DNA of 39,199 nt. Origin: Nisaea nitritireducens (GTDB lineage Bacteria; Pseudomonadota; Alphaproteobacteria; Thalassobaculales; Thalassobaculaceae). A program made the translations under genes and the position numbers. The stretch is from NCBI RefSeq assembly GCF_014904795.1, contig NZ_JACZFS010000005.1:1-39199 (forward strand), written 5' to 3'. Under the pieces are notes generated by a model. That model did no database searches, was not told where the DNA came from, and saw only the letters and a list, made by a program, of their open reading frames with translations. This document shows positions 17,021 through 25,383 of the stretch, in pieces (position 1 is the stretch's first letter; each line of letters opens with the position of its first letter).

Positions 17021-17620
17021 ATGCTGACGGTCCGGAGCCTTGTAAGGCTGCATCTTGGCCCTCTCGATCTGGAGGTTGCGGCCGGGGAATGTACTGCCTT
17101 GCGTGGTCGCTCCGGTTCCGGGAAATCTGTCTTCCTCCGGGCGATTGCCGATCTTGATCCTTCCGAGGGAACTGTTGCACTGGACGGCCGGGATCGTAAC
17201 ACCATGTCGGCGCCTGATTGGCGGCGGCAGGTCGGCTATCTGCCCGCGGAGCCCGGCTGGTGGTCTGACCGTGTAACTGCACATTTCGCCGCTTGGAGTG
17301 CATGTCGGCCCATGGCCGAACGGCTGGGGCTGGATCCGGAAGTGGGAGACTTGTCCGTCTCCCGCCTTTCCTCGGGGGAGCGTCAACGTCTCGGTCTCGT
17401 TCGGCTTCTTGAGAACCGGCCTCGCTGCCTGCTTCTCGACGAGCCGACAGCCTCACTCGACGAAGCGGCAACGGCGGTGGTCGAGCAGCTTGTCGCGGAA
17501 CATTGCGAGGCAGGTGGGAGCTGTCTCTTTGTGACCCACGACCCGGCGCAATTCAAACGAATCTCCCGGCAAGGCTATCGTCTGGAAGAAGGCAAGCTGG
17601 TCCAGGAGACGGCCGCATGA
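17021..17620 (+). CDS. fetA: ABC transporter ATP-binding protein, FetA-like
   Basis: A short (199-residue) ABC ATPase with Walker A GRSGSGKS (about 29-36), signature LSSGERQRLGLVRLL (about 115-129), Walker B CLLLDEPTASLDEA (about 135-148) and the H-loop FVTHDPAQ. Size, and the immediately following UPF0014 permease with a 4-nt ATGA overlap, match FetAB (YbbL/YbbM) of E. coli, reported to export iron. Located 41 nt after the M20 gene. The iron assignment is from family knowledge; no Fur box was seen. Confidence 0.8.
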   Translation: MLTVRSLVRLHLGPLDLEVAAGECTALRGRSGSGKSVFLRAIADLDPSEGTVALDGRDRNTMSAPDWRRQVGYLPAEPGWWSDRVTAHFAAWSACRPMAERLGLDPEVGDLSVSRLSSGERQRLGLVRLLENRPRCLLLDEPTASLDEAATAVVEQLVAEHCEAGGSCLFVTHDPAQFKRISRQGYRLEEGKLVQETAA

Positions 17621-18423
17621 ATTACGTAACGCTCGACTATGTCGATCTTGCCCTCGCGGCTTCATTGCTTCTGATCAACGGTGCGGTTTCCATCGCGCTC
17701 TCTCTAGGTCTTGCCCGTAGCCTTGCCATCTCCTCGGTCCGGATGGTCGTGCAGCTTCTGCTGATCGGGTTGATCCTCGATTTCCTGCTGGCCACGGTTT
17801 CACCCTTCTGGACCGGACTCGCCGTGCTGGTGATGCTTGGTTTCGCCGGGTACGAAGCAATGGCGCGGCAGGACCGGAGGCTGAAGGGGTTCTGGGCCTA
17901 TGGGCTCGGCACCGGGGTGATGACGCTGGCCGCCCTTCTGGTGATGAGCTTTGCCTTGATCACACAGGTTGCGGCCGATCCCTGGTATCACCCGCAGTAT
18001 CTGCTCCCCTTGCTTGGCATGGTGCTTGGCAATTGCATGACCGGCGTGGCGCTGGCCATTCGCTCCATTACGGGCGCGCTGGCCGATGGTAAGCAGGCCG
18101 TTGAAGCGCAACTGGCCCTTGGCCGGACATTCCGGTTGTCGGCCTTGCCCATGGTACGCTCGGCCCTCAGGACGGCACTGACCCCGACCATCAATTCAAT
18201 GGCGGCGACAGGCTTGGTCTATCTGCCCGGGATGATGACCGGTCAGATTCTTGCCGGGATCGATCCGGTCGAGGCTGTGAAGTATCAGCTTCTGGTCATG
18301 TTCCTGATCGCCGGGGCAACCGCAATCGGCGTTACCGGGGCTGTATTCGCCATCAGCCGGCGCCTTTCGGACCATCGACATAGATTGAGATTGGACCGGT
18401 TGACGGATGCAACGGTGAATTGA
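17617..18423 (+). CDS. fetB: ABC transporter permease, FetB-like (UPF0014)
   Basis: A 268-residue polytopic membrane protein with about seven hydrophobic segments. It matches the UPF0014/FetB family, with characteristic stretches RMVVQLLLIGLIL, LLPLLGMVLGNCMTGVALA and LPGMMTGQILAG. The start is the ATG at 17617 that overlaps the fetA stop (ATGA), giving translational coupling. Together they form a two-gene exporter. An in-frame start further upstream would overlap fetA extensively and is rejected. Confidence 0.85.
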   Translation: MNYVTLDYVDLALAASLLLINGAVSIALSLGLARSLAISSVRMVVQLLLIGLILDFLLATVSPFWTGLAVLVMLGFAGYEAMARQDRRLKGFWAYGLGTGVMTLAALLVMSFALITQVAADPWYHPQYLLPLLGMVLGNCMTGVALAIRSITGALADGKQAVEAQLALGRTFRLSALPMVRSALRTALTPTINSMAATGLVYLPGMMTGQILAGIDPVEAVKYQLLVMFLIAGATAIGVTGAVFAISRRLSDHRHRLRLDRLTDATVN

Positions 18424-18660
18424 CGAAAACTAGCCTTTGTTTAGGGAATTTTTCACTGAATTTGGGTAAAGTTTTATTCTATTTAAATCGCCCGATACTT
18501 GGAATTTCCGATCATCTGAAGTATATTTTTTACGACAATGGTATAAGTGCTGTGCTTTTATTGGCCTCTAAAGATTGACCCGGCCGCTTGAACGGTGGGC
18601 ATGTGCGTCCGCGCACACAGGGGAGCCGAAACGGAATATCTCGGCAGGGATTTTTAAACT
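18424..18660. other. AT-rich intergenic region with two small hairpins
   Basis: This 237-nt gap is clearly more AT-rich than its surroundings up to about 18560. It contains a small inverted repeat TGTGCG-TCCG-CGCACA (about 18601-18618) and GCCGA/TCGGC arms just before the GGGATTTTT that precedes the next gene. It probably holds the promoter and leader of the antitoxin-like gene. I see no coding frame in it. Confidence 0.4.
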
Positions 18661-19095
18661 ATGAATCATATTTCCAGAGACCATGGCGATAGGTCGCAAA
18701 ATGATCGCCTGCAAAGAACCAAGGATCGCAAGGAGTTGACGCCGGTCGCTGTTAAGACAGTGGCGACGTTGTTTGATCTTTGGGCGTTGCCGGAGCGCAA
18801 GGCTGCCAAGCTTATGAATGTCGACGAGGCGACCTGGGCTGCGATGGACGACGGCAGCTGGAAAGGCATTCTTTCGGCTGAGCAGCTTGAGCGTACGTCC
18901 GCATTCGTCGCGATCTATCGCAGCCTGACCGAGATTTTCGGGGAAACGAATGGGGAAAGCTGGCCGACGACGAATAATCGGCTCGACCCATTTCGGGGCA
19001 AGCCTCCGGTAGACTTCATGGCGACTGGTGATATCGACAAAATTCAGGCCGTCCGCCGCCATTTGAAAGTGGTCCAGGAGGCTGCGGCGGTGTGA
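18661..19095 (+). CDS. MbcA/ParS/Xre antitoxin-like protein (DUF2384-type), no adjacent toxin
   Basis: A 144-residue protein. After a charged N-terminal tail (1-27), residues 28-80 form an Xre-like helical DNA-binding region (LWALPERKAAKLMNVDEATW). The C-terminal 50 residues look like the toxin-binding DUF2384 domain, with the spaced pattern W...N..L.PFRGKPPVDFM...GDIDKIQAVRRHL. In canonical systems the partner is a RES-domain NAD-degrading toxin directly downstream; here the next gene encodes a PAS_5 protein on the same strand and no RES gene is visible on either side. It may be an orphan regulator. Confidence 0.65.
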   Translation: MNHISRDHGDRSQNDRLQRTKDRKELTPVAVKTVATLFDLWALPERKAAKLMNVDEATWAAMDDGSWKGILSAEQLERTSAFVAIYRSLTEIFGETNGESWPTTNNRLDPFRGKPPVDFMATGDIDKIQAVRRHLKVVQEAAAV

Positions 19096-19172
19096 TCCGG
19101 TAATCAACATCGCCTGTCTAATCAGCGCGTAAATCAGTTTCCCTCTTCTGCTGCTCTTGCTACGGTCTGCAA

Positions 19173-19805
19173 ATGAAAAACCCTGATAATTCAATGCACT
19201 CACAGGTAGAGCAGCCGGAGCTTACGGACGATGAGATCCGGCGGGCAGGGAGCGCCATTCTCGATGGGCGCTTCCGGGAGGAATTCGGCAGCGACGTCCA
19301 TCAGATCAGCTTTGTTGAGGAGATGGACAGTTTGCCCGAGCCAAAGCTCGCCTTTCTCTACAAACTCTGGGTCGACAAGGCCGACCCGCAGACGGGGCTG
19401 CATAACCGCGCAGATTTCGACATGCTGTCCATGCTGCCCGCTGTCGGAAATATCATGATCCTGGATGTGCTCAGGAATGGTTTCGACGCTCGCTATCGGC
19501 TGTACGGCACCGAAATTTCAGACTCGTCTTCAAAAGACTGGACCGGTCACACGGTCTCCGAGATGAACCGGGCAACCCGGCACGAGCTGGCTCTGATGTA
19601 TCGTGCGGTCTATCTCGCCGTTTGCGAGTCGAACCGGCCGATTTACTCGGAGCATCTGGCGCCGGTCTGGCTCAGCGGAAAGATCTGGCGCCGCGTGGTT
19701 CTTCCCGTCTCTTACGGCGGCGATGTTTGCGAGCAGTTTATCGTCGGAAACATCCCGGTCTCGTCGGTTCCGACGGATACCGGACGGAAAGACGGGCTGC
19801 TCTAG
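19173..19805 (+). CDS. PAS_5-family PAS domain protein
   Basis: A 210-residue soluble protein. An N-terminal stretch of about 60 residues precedes a PAS_5-like module beginning LAFLYKLWVDKADPQTGLHNRADFDMLSM in sense (given here only as the key LHNRADFDMLSM, about residues 79-90), then MILDVLRNGFDARYRLYGTE. It resembles the PAS_5 protein at 7658-8164 in the pattern 'R-ADFD...P.....ILDV....RYRL.GT'. No output domain is visible. The role is unknown. The start ATG at 19173 lacks a strong ribosome-binding site; ATG at 19194 is an alternative. It is convergent with the lipoprotein gene 22 nt away. Confidence 0.7.
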   Translation: MKNPDNSMHSQVEQPELTDDEIRRAGSAILDGRFREEFGSDVHQISFVEEMDSLPEPKLAFLYKLWVDKADPQTGLHNRADFDMLSMLPAVGNIMILDVLRNGFDARYRLYGTEISDSSSKDWTGHTVSEMNRATRHELALMYRAVYLAVCESNRPIYSEHLAPVWLSGKIWRRVVLPVSYGGDVCEQFIVGNIPVSSVPTDTGRKDGLL

Positions 19806-19827
19806 ATCCTTCGGAATTGCGGCCGAA

Positions 19828-20241
19828 TTAGCTGCAGGGGGCGTTGTAGAGCCAGCCGCCGTCGGGGTGGGGCCGGGCATAGACGTCGATCGACTGATCG
19901 AACCGCACATAGCAGGAAAATAGCGGCAGGGTCATGAAGTTGGTCAGCACCAGCGAAACCGTGTCTCCGCCGTACAATGTTCCCACCAGACAGATCTTCG
20001 TTCGTCCATTGCGCGCCAGCCGGAAGCTCGTCCGCTCGCGCGTTTTCAGCTGGATCCTGCCGGTGATGGTGAAAGGCGCGCGATTACGGACTAGTACGCA
20101 AAGCTCACCAGTCTGACCGGCGCCGGGCGGTGCTTTGCCATCGCGCCGGTTGACCACGGTCGGCTGCTCCTCTTCGCAGGCTGCAAGGCCGAGTGTGGCA
20201 ACGAAGATCAGCATAAGGGAGAGGGCGCGGAAGCGGTTCAT
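19828..20241 (-). CDS. small predicted lipoprotein of unknown function
   Basis: A 137-residue protein with an N-terminal signal sequence and lipobox LGLAAC, giving a mature Cys at residue 21-22. The mature part is beta-rich with two Cys late in the sequence (FSCYVRF and the terminal APCS) and no family I recognise. It is transcribed in the same direction as the ABC permease genes and begins 49 nt after the dppC-like stop, so it may be the last gene of that operon. Confidence 0.7.
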   Translation of the reverse strand: MNRFRALSLMLIFVATLGLAACEEEQPTVVNRRDGKAPPGAGQTGELCVLVRNRAPFTITGRIQLKTRERTSFRLARNGRTKICLVGTLYGGDTVSLVLTNFMTLPLFSCYVRFDQSIDVYARPHPDGGWLYNAPCS

Positions 20242-20290
20242 GGGGCCAAGCTAGAGACGGGCTGGCGAGGCGTCAATGCGGCGCGGCAAC

Positions 20291-21214
20291 TCATCGTCCG
20301 TGCTGGCTCAGAGCGCGCGGATCAAGCGCGTCCTGCAATCCGTCGCCGAGGAAATTGAAAGCTATGACGGCGGCAAAAATCAGCAATCCCGGCCAGACTG
20401 CGAGCATCGGTGCGACCGAGATCAGGTCCTGTGCTCCTGTCAGCATGTTGCCCCAGCTCGGGATTGGCGGCTGGATGCCGAGACCGAGGAAGCTGAGGAC
20501 GCTTTCGAACAGGATTACGTTGCCTATGGTCAGAGTCATGGCGACCAGTATGGGAGATGCCGCGTTCGGCAGCAGGTGGCGTAACAGAATGCGGGACGGC
20601 GGCAGGCCCTGGGCGCGGGCGGCCTCGATGAAATCCCGTTCCCGTAGGCTGAGGACCGTTCCGCGGACCAGCCGCGCCGTTGTCGTCCATCCGACAAGCG
20701 CGATGATGATGACGATCCTGTAGAGGCTGAAACTCTCCGAATGCACCAGCTCTGATGGCAGGCCGACCTTTGCCGGGTCGATGGCGGCCAGCACGATCAG
20801 CAGGGGCAGCAACGGCAGGGATATTACCCCGTCGGCGAGCCGCATTAGCACGGCGTCCGCAATGCCGCCGCGATAACCGGCCAGCAGACCGATCAAGGTG
20901 CCGATGACGGTCGCGCTCAGCGCGGCTGCGAGACCAACCGTCAGCGACACCCGGCCGCCCTCGAGGAGCCGCATCAGCAGATCCCGGCCGATCTCGTCGG
21001 TGCCGAGCGGATGATCGGCTGATGGTGCCGCTGCGATGTTGAATAGATCGATGGATGTGGCGTCGATGCCGATAGCGGCACCGGTCAGTGGAGCGCTGAA
21101 GCATGCGAGCAGCAAGCCTGCGAGGAGAACGAGGCTGGCGGTGGCGGAACCGTTGCGTCTCAGCCGTGCGAAGGGGCTGCGCCTCTGAACGGTATGTATG
21201 GTTGCCATGCTCAT
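20291..21214 (-). CDS. peptide/nickel-type ABC transporter permease, DppC-like
   Basis: A 307-residue inner-membrane permease of the OppC/DppC group. It has an N-terminal cytoplasmic tail and first helix (about 25-45), the OppC-N typical HPLGTDEIGRDLLMRLLEGG (about 92-111), and the EAA loop EAARAQGLPPSRILLRHLLP (about 202-221). The start overlaps the dppB-like stop by ATGA. With the binding protein and DppB-like permease it makes an importer lacking its own ATPases in this window. Confidence 0.9.
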   Translation of the reverse strand: MSMATIHTVQRRSPFARLRRNGSATASLVLLAGLLLACFSAPLTGAAIGIDATSIDLFNIAAAPSADHPLGTDEIGRDLLMRLLEGGRVSLTVGLAAALSATVIGTLIGLLAGYRGGIADAVLMRLADGVISLPLLPLLIVLAAIDPAKVGLPSELVHSESFSLYRIVIIIALVGWTTTARLVRGTVLSLRERDFIEAARAQGLPPSRILLRHLLPNAASPILVAMTLTIGNVILFESVLSFLGLGIQPPIPSWGNMLTGAQDLISVAPMLAVWPGLLIFAAVIAFNFLGDGLQDALDPRALSQHGR

Positions 21215-22179
21215 GCCGGGCGCCTTCCGGTCAGCCGAATGCGCGGATCGATAAGAGTATAGGCGATGTCGGCGGCGATATTAGCGGCCAGGGTGATCGC
21301 GGTGGCCAAAAGCAATCCGACAAGGGCGAGGTTGTAATCGTTTCCCATCACCGCGTCATAGATCGTCTTGCCCATGCCGAGATAGGCGAACATGGTCTCG
21401 ACAATCAGGGCGCCGGAGAAGAGAGCACCGAAATCGAGCGCCATGATGGTGATCACAGGGATCAACGCATTGCGGAAGCCGTGACGCCAGAGGATGGTAC
21501 TTTCGGGGACACCTTTAGCGCGCGCCGTGCGGATGTAATCCTCACGCATAACCTCGATCATCGCGGCCCGGCCGTGGCGGGTGTACTGGGCGATGCTGGC
21601 GACCGCGAGGGTCATGACCGGTAGTGCCAGGTGGGCTGCCCGATCGCCGAGGCCGCCATCGCCGATGGTTGCCATCCCACTCGCCGGGAACAGGCCGAGC
21701 GTGACGGCGAAAAGCAGGATCACCAAGAGGGCGAGCCAGAATGGCGGGACCGATATCCCGGCGAAACAAAGCAGGTTGATCAGCTTGTCCGCGACGCTGC
21801 CCGGACGGCGGGCAGCCGCAACGCTGGCGGGCAGGGCGATGGAGACGGCAACAAGGAAAGCCAGCCCCATCAAAAGCAGGGAATTGAGCAGCCGGGGTGC
21901 GAGGACATCCAGCACCGGTGCGCCGAACAGTCTGGAATAGCCAAGATCGCCATTGAAAGCGCTAGCCAGCCAGTTGCTGTAGCGCTCGAGAAAAGGCTGA
22001 TCGAGGCCGTGCAGAGCGCGCAGCCGGGCCACGTCGGCAGATGTCACGCTGGGGTCTCCTGCCAGCATCAGGTCGATCGGGTCGCCGGGCATCAGGGCGA
22101 GCAGCCCATAGGTCACGAAGGACATGACCCAGAGCACGATCAGAGCCTGAAGGAGACGACGAGCTAGGAATCCGGTCAT
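21211..22179 (-). CDS. peptide/nickel-type ABC transporter permease, DppB-like
   Basis: A 322-residue permease. It opens with the OppB/DppB hallmark LARRLLQALIVLWVMSFVTY and LMPGDPIDLML (about 30-40). It includes a GISVPPFWLALLVI segment (about 145) and the EAA loop YIRTARAKGVPESTILWRHG (about 215). About six transmembrane helices are visible. It lies 24 nt after the binding-protein stop and overlaps the next permease by 4 nt, indicating one operon. Confidence 0.9.
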   Translation of the reverse strand: MTGFLARRLLQALIVLWVMSFVTYGLLALMPGDPIDLMLAGDPSVTSADVARLRALHGLDQPFLERYSNWLASAFNGDLGYSRLFGAPVLDVLAPRLLNSLLLMGLAFLVAVSIALPASVAAARRPGSVADKLINLLCFAGISVPPFWLALLVILLFAVTLGLFPASGMATIGDGGLGDRAAHLALPVMTLAVASIAQYTRHGRAAMIEVMREDYIRTARAKGVPESTILWRHGFRNALIPVITIMALDFGALFSGALIVETMFAYLGMGKTIYDAVMGNDYNLALVGLLLATAITLAANIAADIAYTLIDPRIRLTGRRPA

Positions 22180-22203
22180 GGCGATCCGGGATTTCTCATG
22201 GCG

Positions 22204-23904
22204 CTACTGGCTCGCACTCGATCCGTCGCGCCATTGCTCAATCCAGTAGGTGGAGCTGTATTTGTGCCCGGTCGGTCTCAGGCCTTTCAGCCATTTCGGC
22301 AGGATATAGGCATCGGAACGGAAATAGAGCGGAAGGACTGGCAGATCCGTCGCATAAAGGGTCTGTTGTTTGGCCCAAAGCGCGCGGCGTTTCTCCTTGT
22401 CGAGCTCAATCTCGATGGCATCAATCAGCGCGTCCATCTCCGGGGTGCTGTATCCGGTGACGTTCTGGCCGGACCAGTTATTTGCCTCTGTCGGGATTGA
22501 GGTTGAATAGAGTGTGGTTTTCGGCAGGGATTCCGGTGCCGACAACCAGGCGAACATGGCCATGGCCGGAAATTTGCGCTTCTGGACGGTCTCTCCAAAG
22601 AACACCCGGGCCGGCTCGTTGCGGATCGTCACCTCGACGCCGACCTTTTTCCAGTAGTCCTGCAGAACCTGCTCCACCAGTTCCCGGATCCGGTTGCCGG
22701 CAGTCGTCATGATCTCAAGACTGAGCTTCGTGCCATCCTGTCTGTGGCGGACACCGTTCTTGATCTCCGTCCAGCCCGCCTCGTCCAGAAGCGCCTTGGC
22801 GCGGGACGGGTCGTATGGATAGAGCGGCAGTTTGTCGTGATACGCCCAGTCCAGAGGATTGACCGCGCCGTGGGCCACTGGCTGGTTGCCGGCGAACAGC
22901 CGGTCGGAGATTGCCTTGCGGTCGATGGCGTGCAGCAGGGCGCGGCGCATCTTGATGTCGGCCAGCACCGGATTGTCGAGGTTGAACTCGATGTGTTCGT
23001 AAATCAGGCCGGGTTTGTAGATGACATCGAAGGTGTCGCCGTGCCGTTTCTCGAAACCGAGGGCCTGATCCAGGGTTAGCCCGGCTTCGCCCGCGATGTA
23101 ATCGATGGAGCCGGAGAGCAGATTGGCTTCGAGCGCAGCCGTTTTCTCGATGGTCTTGACCACGATACGCTCGAAGACAGGCTCCTTCCTCTGCCAGTGC
23201 TCGTTCCGGGCCAGCACGATATAGGCGCCTTCATTCACCTCCGTAACCCTGTAGGGGCCGTTATAGAGGCCGGGCGTGGCGGGGGCGGTCTTGTAGAGGG
23301 TCCGGTTCTTGTATTCCCGCGGGTTGGCGAAAGCGTCGCGCTCCAGATGGACAGGCAGGAGCTGGAAATCGCCAAGCGTGTTGTAGCGGTAGTCGATCTT
23401 GTCCCGGACGATGGTGAAAGTACGCTCGTCCTCGACCTCGATATCAAGAATTTCCTGGTAGCTGTTGGCATCCGCGACACCGGTCTCCGGGTGGCGTCCG
23501 ACTTCCCAGCTGAACAGCACGTCGTCGGTGGTGATAGGCGTGCCGTCACCCCAGAGGGCGCCGGGCTTGAGCGTGTAGGTGGTCCGTACACCCTCGCGGC
23601 CGGTTTCCTGACCTGCCGTGTCAAGGACCGGAAAGCGCTCCGCCCGCTTGTTCTCGAAAGTCGGCAGTTCCATACACCAGAGGCAGATCGGCTCCCAGTC
23701 GTGGCCGAAGATCGTGACTTGCCGCTGCGCCATGCCGAGCACGTAGGTTTTCACCAGCATGGAGTCGATCATCGGATTCAGTGTCGTCGGGAATTGGGTC
23801 ATGCCGATGACAAGCTGTTCGCGCGCATCTGCGGGACGGGTCAGGGGAAGCGAGAAAAGAAACAGGAGCAGCCAGAAGGTCAGGACGCGGGCGGATTGTC
23901 GCAT
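22204..23904 (-). CDS. extracellular solute-binding protein family 5 (peptide/opine-type)
   Basis: A 566-residue periplasmic binding protein. Residues 1-27 form a Sec signal peptide ending PADA. The mature protein has SBP_bac_5 features: LNPMIDSM near residue 43, LKPGALWGDGTPITTDDVLFSW in abbreviated form (key GTPITTDDVLFSWE, about 120), IKMRRALLHAIDRKAIS (about 315) and LLDEAGWTEIKNG. Family ligands are oligopeptides, opines or glycosides; none can be chosen here. It is the first gene of the SBP-dppB-dppC unit. The 87-nt upstream gap contains the GST-side terminator. Confidence 0.9.
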   Translation of the reverse strand: MRQSARVLTFWLLLFLFSLPLTRPADAREQLVIGMTQFPTTLNPMIDSMLVKTYVLGMAQRQVTIFGHDWEPICLWCMELPTFENKRAERFPVLDTAGQETGREGVRTTYTLKPGALWGDGTPITTDDVLFSWEVGRHPETGVADANSYQEILDIEVEDERTFTIVRDKIDYRYNTLGDFQLLPVHLERDAFANPREYKNRTLYKTAPATPGLYNGPYRVTEVNEGAYIVLARNEHWQRKEPVFERIVVKTIEKTAALEANLLSGSIDYIAGEAGLTLDQALGFEKRHGDTFDVIYKPGLIYEHIEFNLDNPVLADIKMRRALLHAIDRKAISDRLFAGNQPVAHGAVNPLDWAYHDKLPLYPYDPSRAKALLDEAGWTEIKNGVRHRQDGTKLSLEIMTTAGNRIRELVEQVLQDYWKKVGVEVTIRNEPARVFFGETVQKRKFPAMAMFAWLSAPESLPKTTLYSTSIPTEANNWSGQNVTGYSTPEMDALIDAIEIELDKEKRRALWAKQQTLYATDLPVLPLYFRSDAYILPKWLKGLRPTGHKYSSTYWIEQWRDGSSASQ

Positions 23905-23947
23905 CGGGGCTGTCTCCGTCTCGGTGTTGGATTTATTAAGGATAGGA

Positions 23948-23977
23948 GGCGCGGCAGTGGATTTCCAGCGCCGCGCC
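23948..23977 (-). terminator. GC-rich hairpin after the GST gene
   Basis: GGCGCGGC (23948-23955) and GCCGCGCC (23970-23977) are perfect 8-bp arms around a 14-nt loop, just downstream of the GST stop on the minus strand. A moderately T-containing stretch follows. It probably ends the transcript that includes pyrE and the GST and separates it from the peptide-transporter operon. Confidence 0.55.
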
Positions 23978-23991
23978 CCGGTCTTGCTGAA

Positions 23992-24615
23992 TCAGGTCAG
24001 CGGAATATCCAGAACGTGCTGTTTGAAGGCGGGACGCGCGGCAATGCGGTCGTACCAGGCTTCTAGCGCCGGCATGGAGGGCCGATCCTGGATCAAGGTA
24101 AGCCAGCGGTAGCAATTTATGGCAATCGCGATGTCCGCCATGGTCAGCCTGTCGCCCATGATGTAGTCGCGGCCCGTCAGCCGTTCATCGAGGATCTTCC
24201 AGATCGGGATCATGCTTTCCCGCGCCGCTTCGATCGCCGCCAGATCGCGCTCCGCTTCGGGTGTCCGCACCAGGCCCCAGAAAATCACCGTTATCGGGGC
24301 CAGAACGGTGGTCTGTAGCCAATCCATCCAGCGATCCGCATCCGCATAGGCACGCGGGTCCGCCGGTGCCATGTCGCCAGCCGAGTACTTGTTGCAGAGA
24401 TAGCGAACGATGGCGTTGGATTCCCAGAGGACAAAATCGTCCTCGATAATCGTCGGGACTCGTGAGTTGGGGTTCAGGGAGAGATAATGGCTGTCCTTCG
24501 TGTTGGCGAAGGCCCCGCCGAAATCCTCGCGCTCGTTCGGTATCGACAGCTCCTCACAGAGCCAGGTTACCTTCTGCACGTTGCTCGAATTATTGCGGCC
24601 GAGAATCCTCAGCAT
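23992..24615 (-). CDS. glutathione S-transferase family protein
   Basis: A 207-residue cytosolic GST with an N-terminal thioredoxin-like domain. The NSSNVQKVTWLCEEL stretch (about 8-22) carries the catalytic Ser region, NPNSRVPTI gives the cis-Pro, and WESNAIVRYLCNKY forms the glutathione gamma-Glu site (E-S motif). The C-terminal helical domain has MGDRLTMADIAIAI. The start at ATG 24615 is preceded by GGGGAAGAG. It starts 26 nt after the pyrE stop, so it is likely cotranscribed with pyrE. Substrate unknown. Confidence 0.88.
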   Translation of the reverse strand: MLRILGRNNSSNVQKVTWLCEELSIPNEREDFGGAFANTKDSHYLSLNPNSRVPTIIEDDFVLWESNAIVRYLCNKYSAGDMAPADPRAYADADRWMDWLQTTVLAPITVIFWGLVRTPEAERDLAAIEAARESMIPIWKILDERLTGRDYIMGDRLTMADIAIAINCYRWLTLIQDRPSMPALEAWYDRIAARPAFKQHVLDIPLT

Positions 24616-24641
24616 CACTCTTCCCCTATGTTGGTTTCTTA

Positions 24642-25328
24642 TCAGACGTCGACGGTTTCGCGGGTAGCGGCCCAGCCGTCCGGATCGCGCAGGAACTGAC
24701 GCACTTCGCTGAGTTGCGCTTCGGTGAAGCCGCGCTTTTCCGCTGCGGCCAAAACGTCCCACCAGGTGCAGAGCCCGTGCAGGTCGACCCCTTTTTCCTT
24801 CATCGACGTGGTGCTCTGCGGGAAGTTGCCATAGTGGAACACCACGAAGCAGTGAGCTACCTCGCCGCCGGCCTCGCGGATGGCGTCGATGAAGGAGAGC
24901 TTGGAGCCGCCATCTGTCGCCAAATCCTCGACCAGCAGGATGCGCGCGCCGTCCTCGAAGGTGCCTTCGATCCGGGCGTTGCGGCCGAAACCTTTCGGCT
25001 TCTTGCGAATATAGAGCATCGGCAAACCGAGCAGGTCGGCGATCCAGGCGGCGAAGGGAATGCCTGCCGTCTCACCGCCGGCCACGGCATCGAACTGCTC
25101 GAACCCGGCCTTCTGGGCAAGCAGTTCGACGCCCATCTCCATCAGCTGCTTCCGGGCGCGGGGGAAGCTGATGATCTTGCGGCAATCCACATAGACCGGG
25201 CTGAGCCGGCCGGAAGTGAAGGTGAACGGCTCTTCCGGGCGGATATGCACGGCTTCGATTTCGAGCAGGATATTCGCTGCGGTCTCGGCGATGCTCTGGC
25301 GGAAGTCGGGGGTTGTGCTCTCGTCCAT
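24642..25328 (-). CDS. pyrE: orotate phosphoribosyltransferase
   Basis: A 228-residue phosphoribosyltransferase that makes orotidine 5'-phosphate from orotate and PRPP in de novo pyrimidine synthesis. Landmarks are FTFTSGRLSPVYVDCRK (about 35-51), GGETAGIPFAAW (about 85), the basic loop YIRKKPKGFGRNARIEG (about 106) and the PRPP motif ILLVEDLATDGGS (about 130). The ATG at 25328 fits the conserved N-terminus and has GGAG upstream; a longer frame back to 25397 would overlap livF. It lies 55 nt downstream of livF with no visible terminator between, so it may be read from the riboswitch-controlled operon as well as its own promoter. Confidence 0.92.
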   Translation of the reverse strand: MDESTTPDFRQSIAETAANILLEIEAVHIRPEEPFTFTSGRLSPVYVDCRKIISFPRARKQLMEMGVELLAQKAGFEQFDAVAGGETAGIPFAAWIADLLGLPMLYIRKKPKGFGRNARIEGTFEDGARILLVEDLATDGGSKLSFIDAIREAGGEVAHCFVVFHYGNFPQSTTSMKEKGVDLHGLCTWWDVLAAAEKRGFTEAQLSEVRQFLRDPDGWAATRETVDV

Positions 25329-25383
25329 CGACGGGGATCTCCAAAGGCGGGCTAGGCGATTTTCGGCGAGCATAAACCAAGCG

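Noticed and set aside
15783-17471. Long minus-strand open frame of about 560 codons
   Set aside because: It covers the M20 and fetA genes in antisense; the plus-strand proteins have complete catalytic motifs.
17901-19900. RES-domain toxin partner for the antitoxin-like protein
   Set aside because: Neither neighbouring gene has RES features; the upstream gene is the FetB permease and the downstream one is a PAS_5 protein.
23197-24066. Plus-strand open frame of about 290 codons
   Set aside because: Antisense to the solute-binding protein and GST genes; composition is that of a shadow frame.
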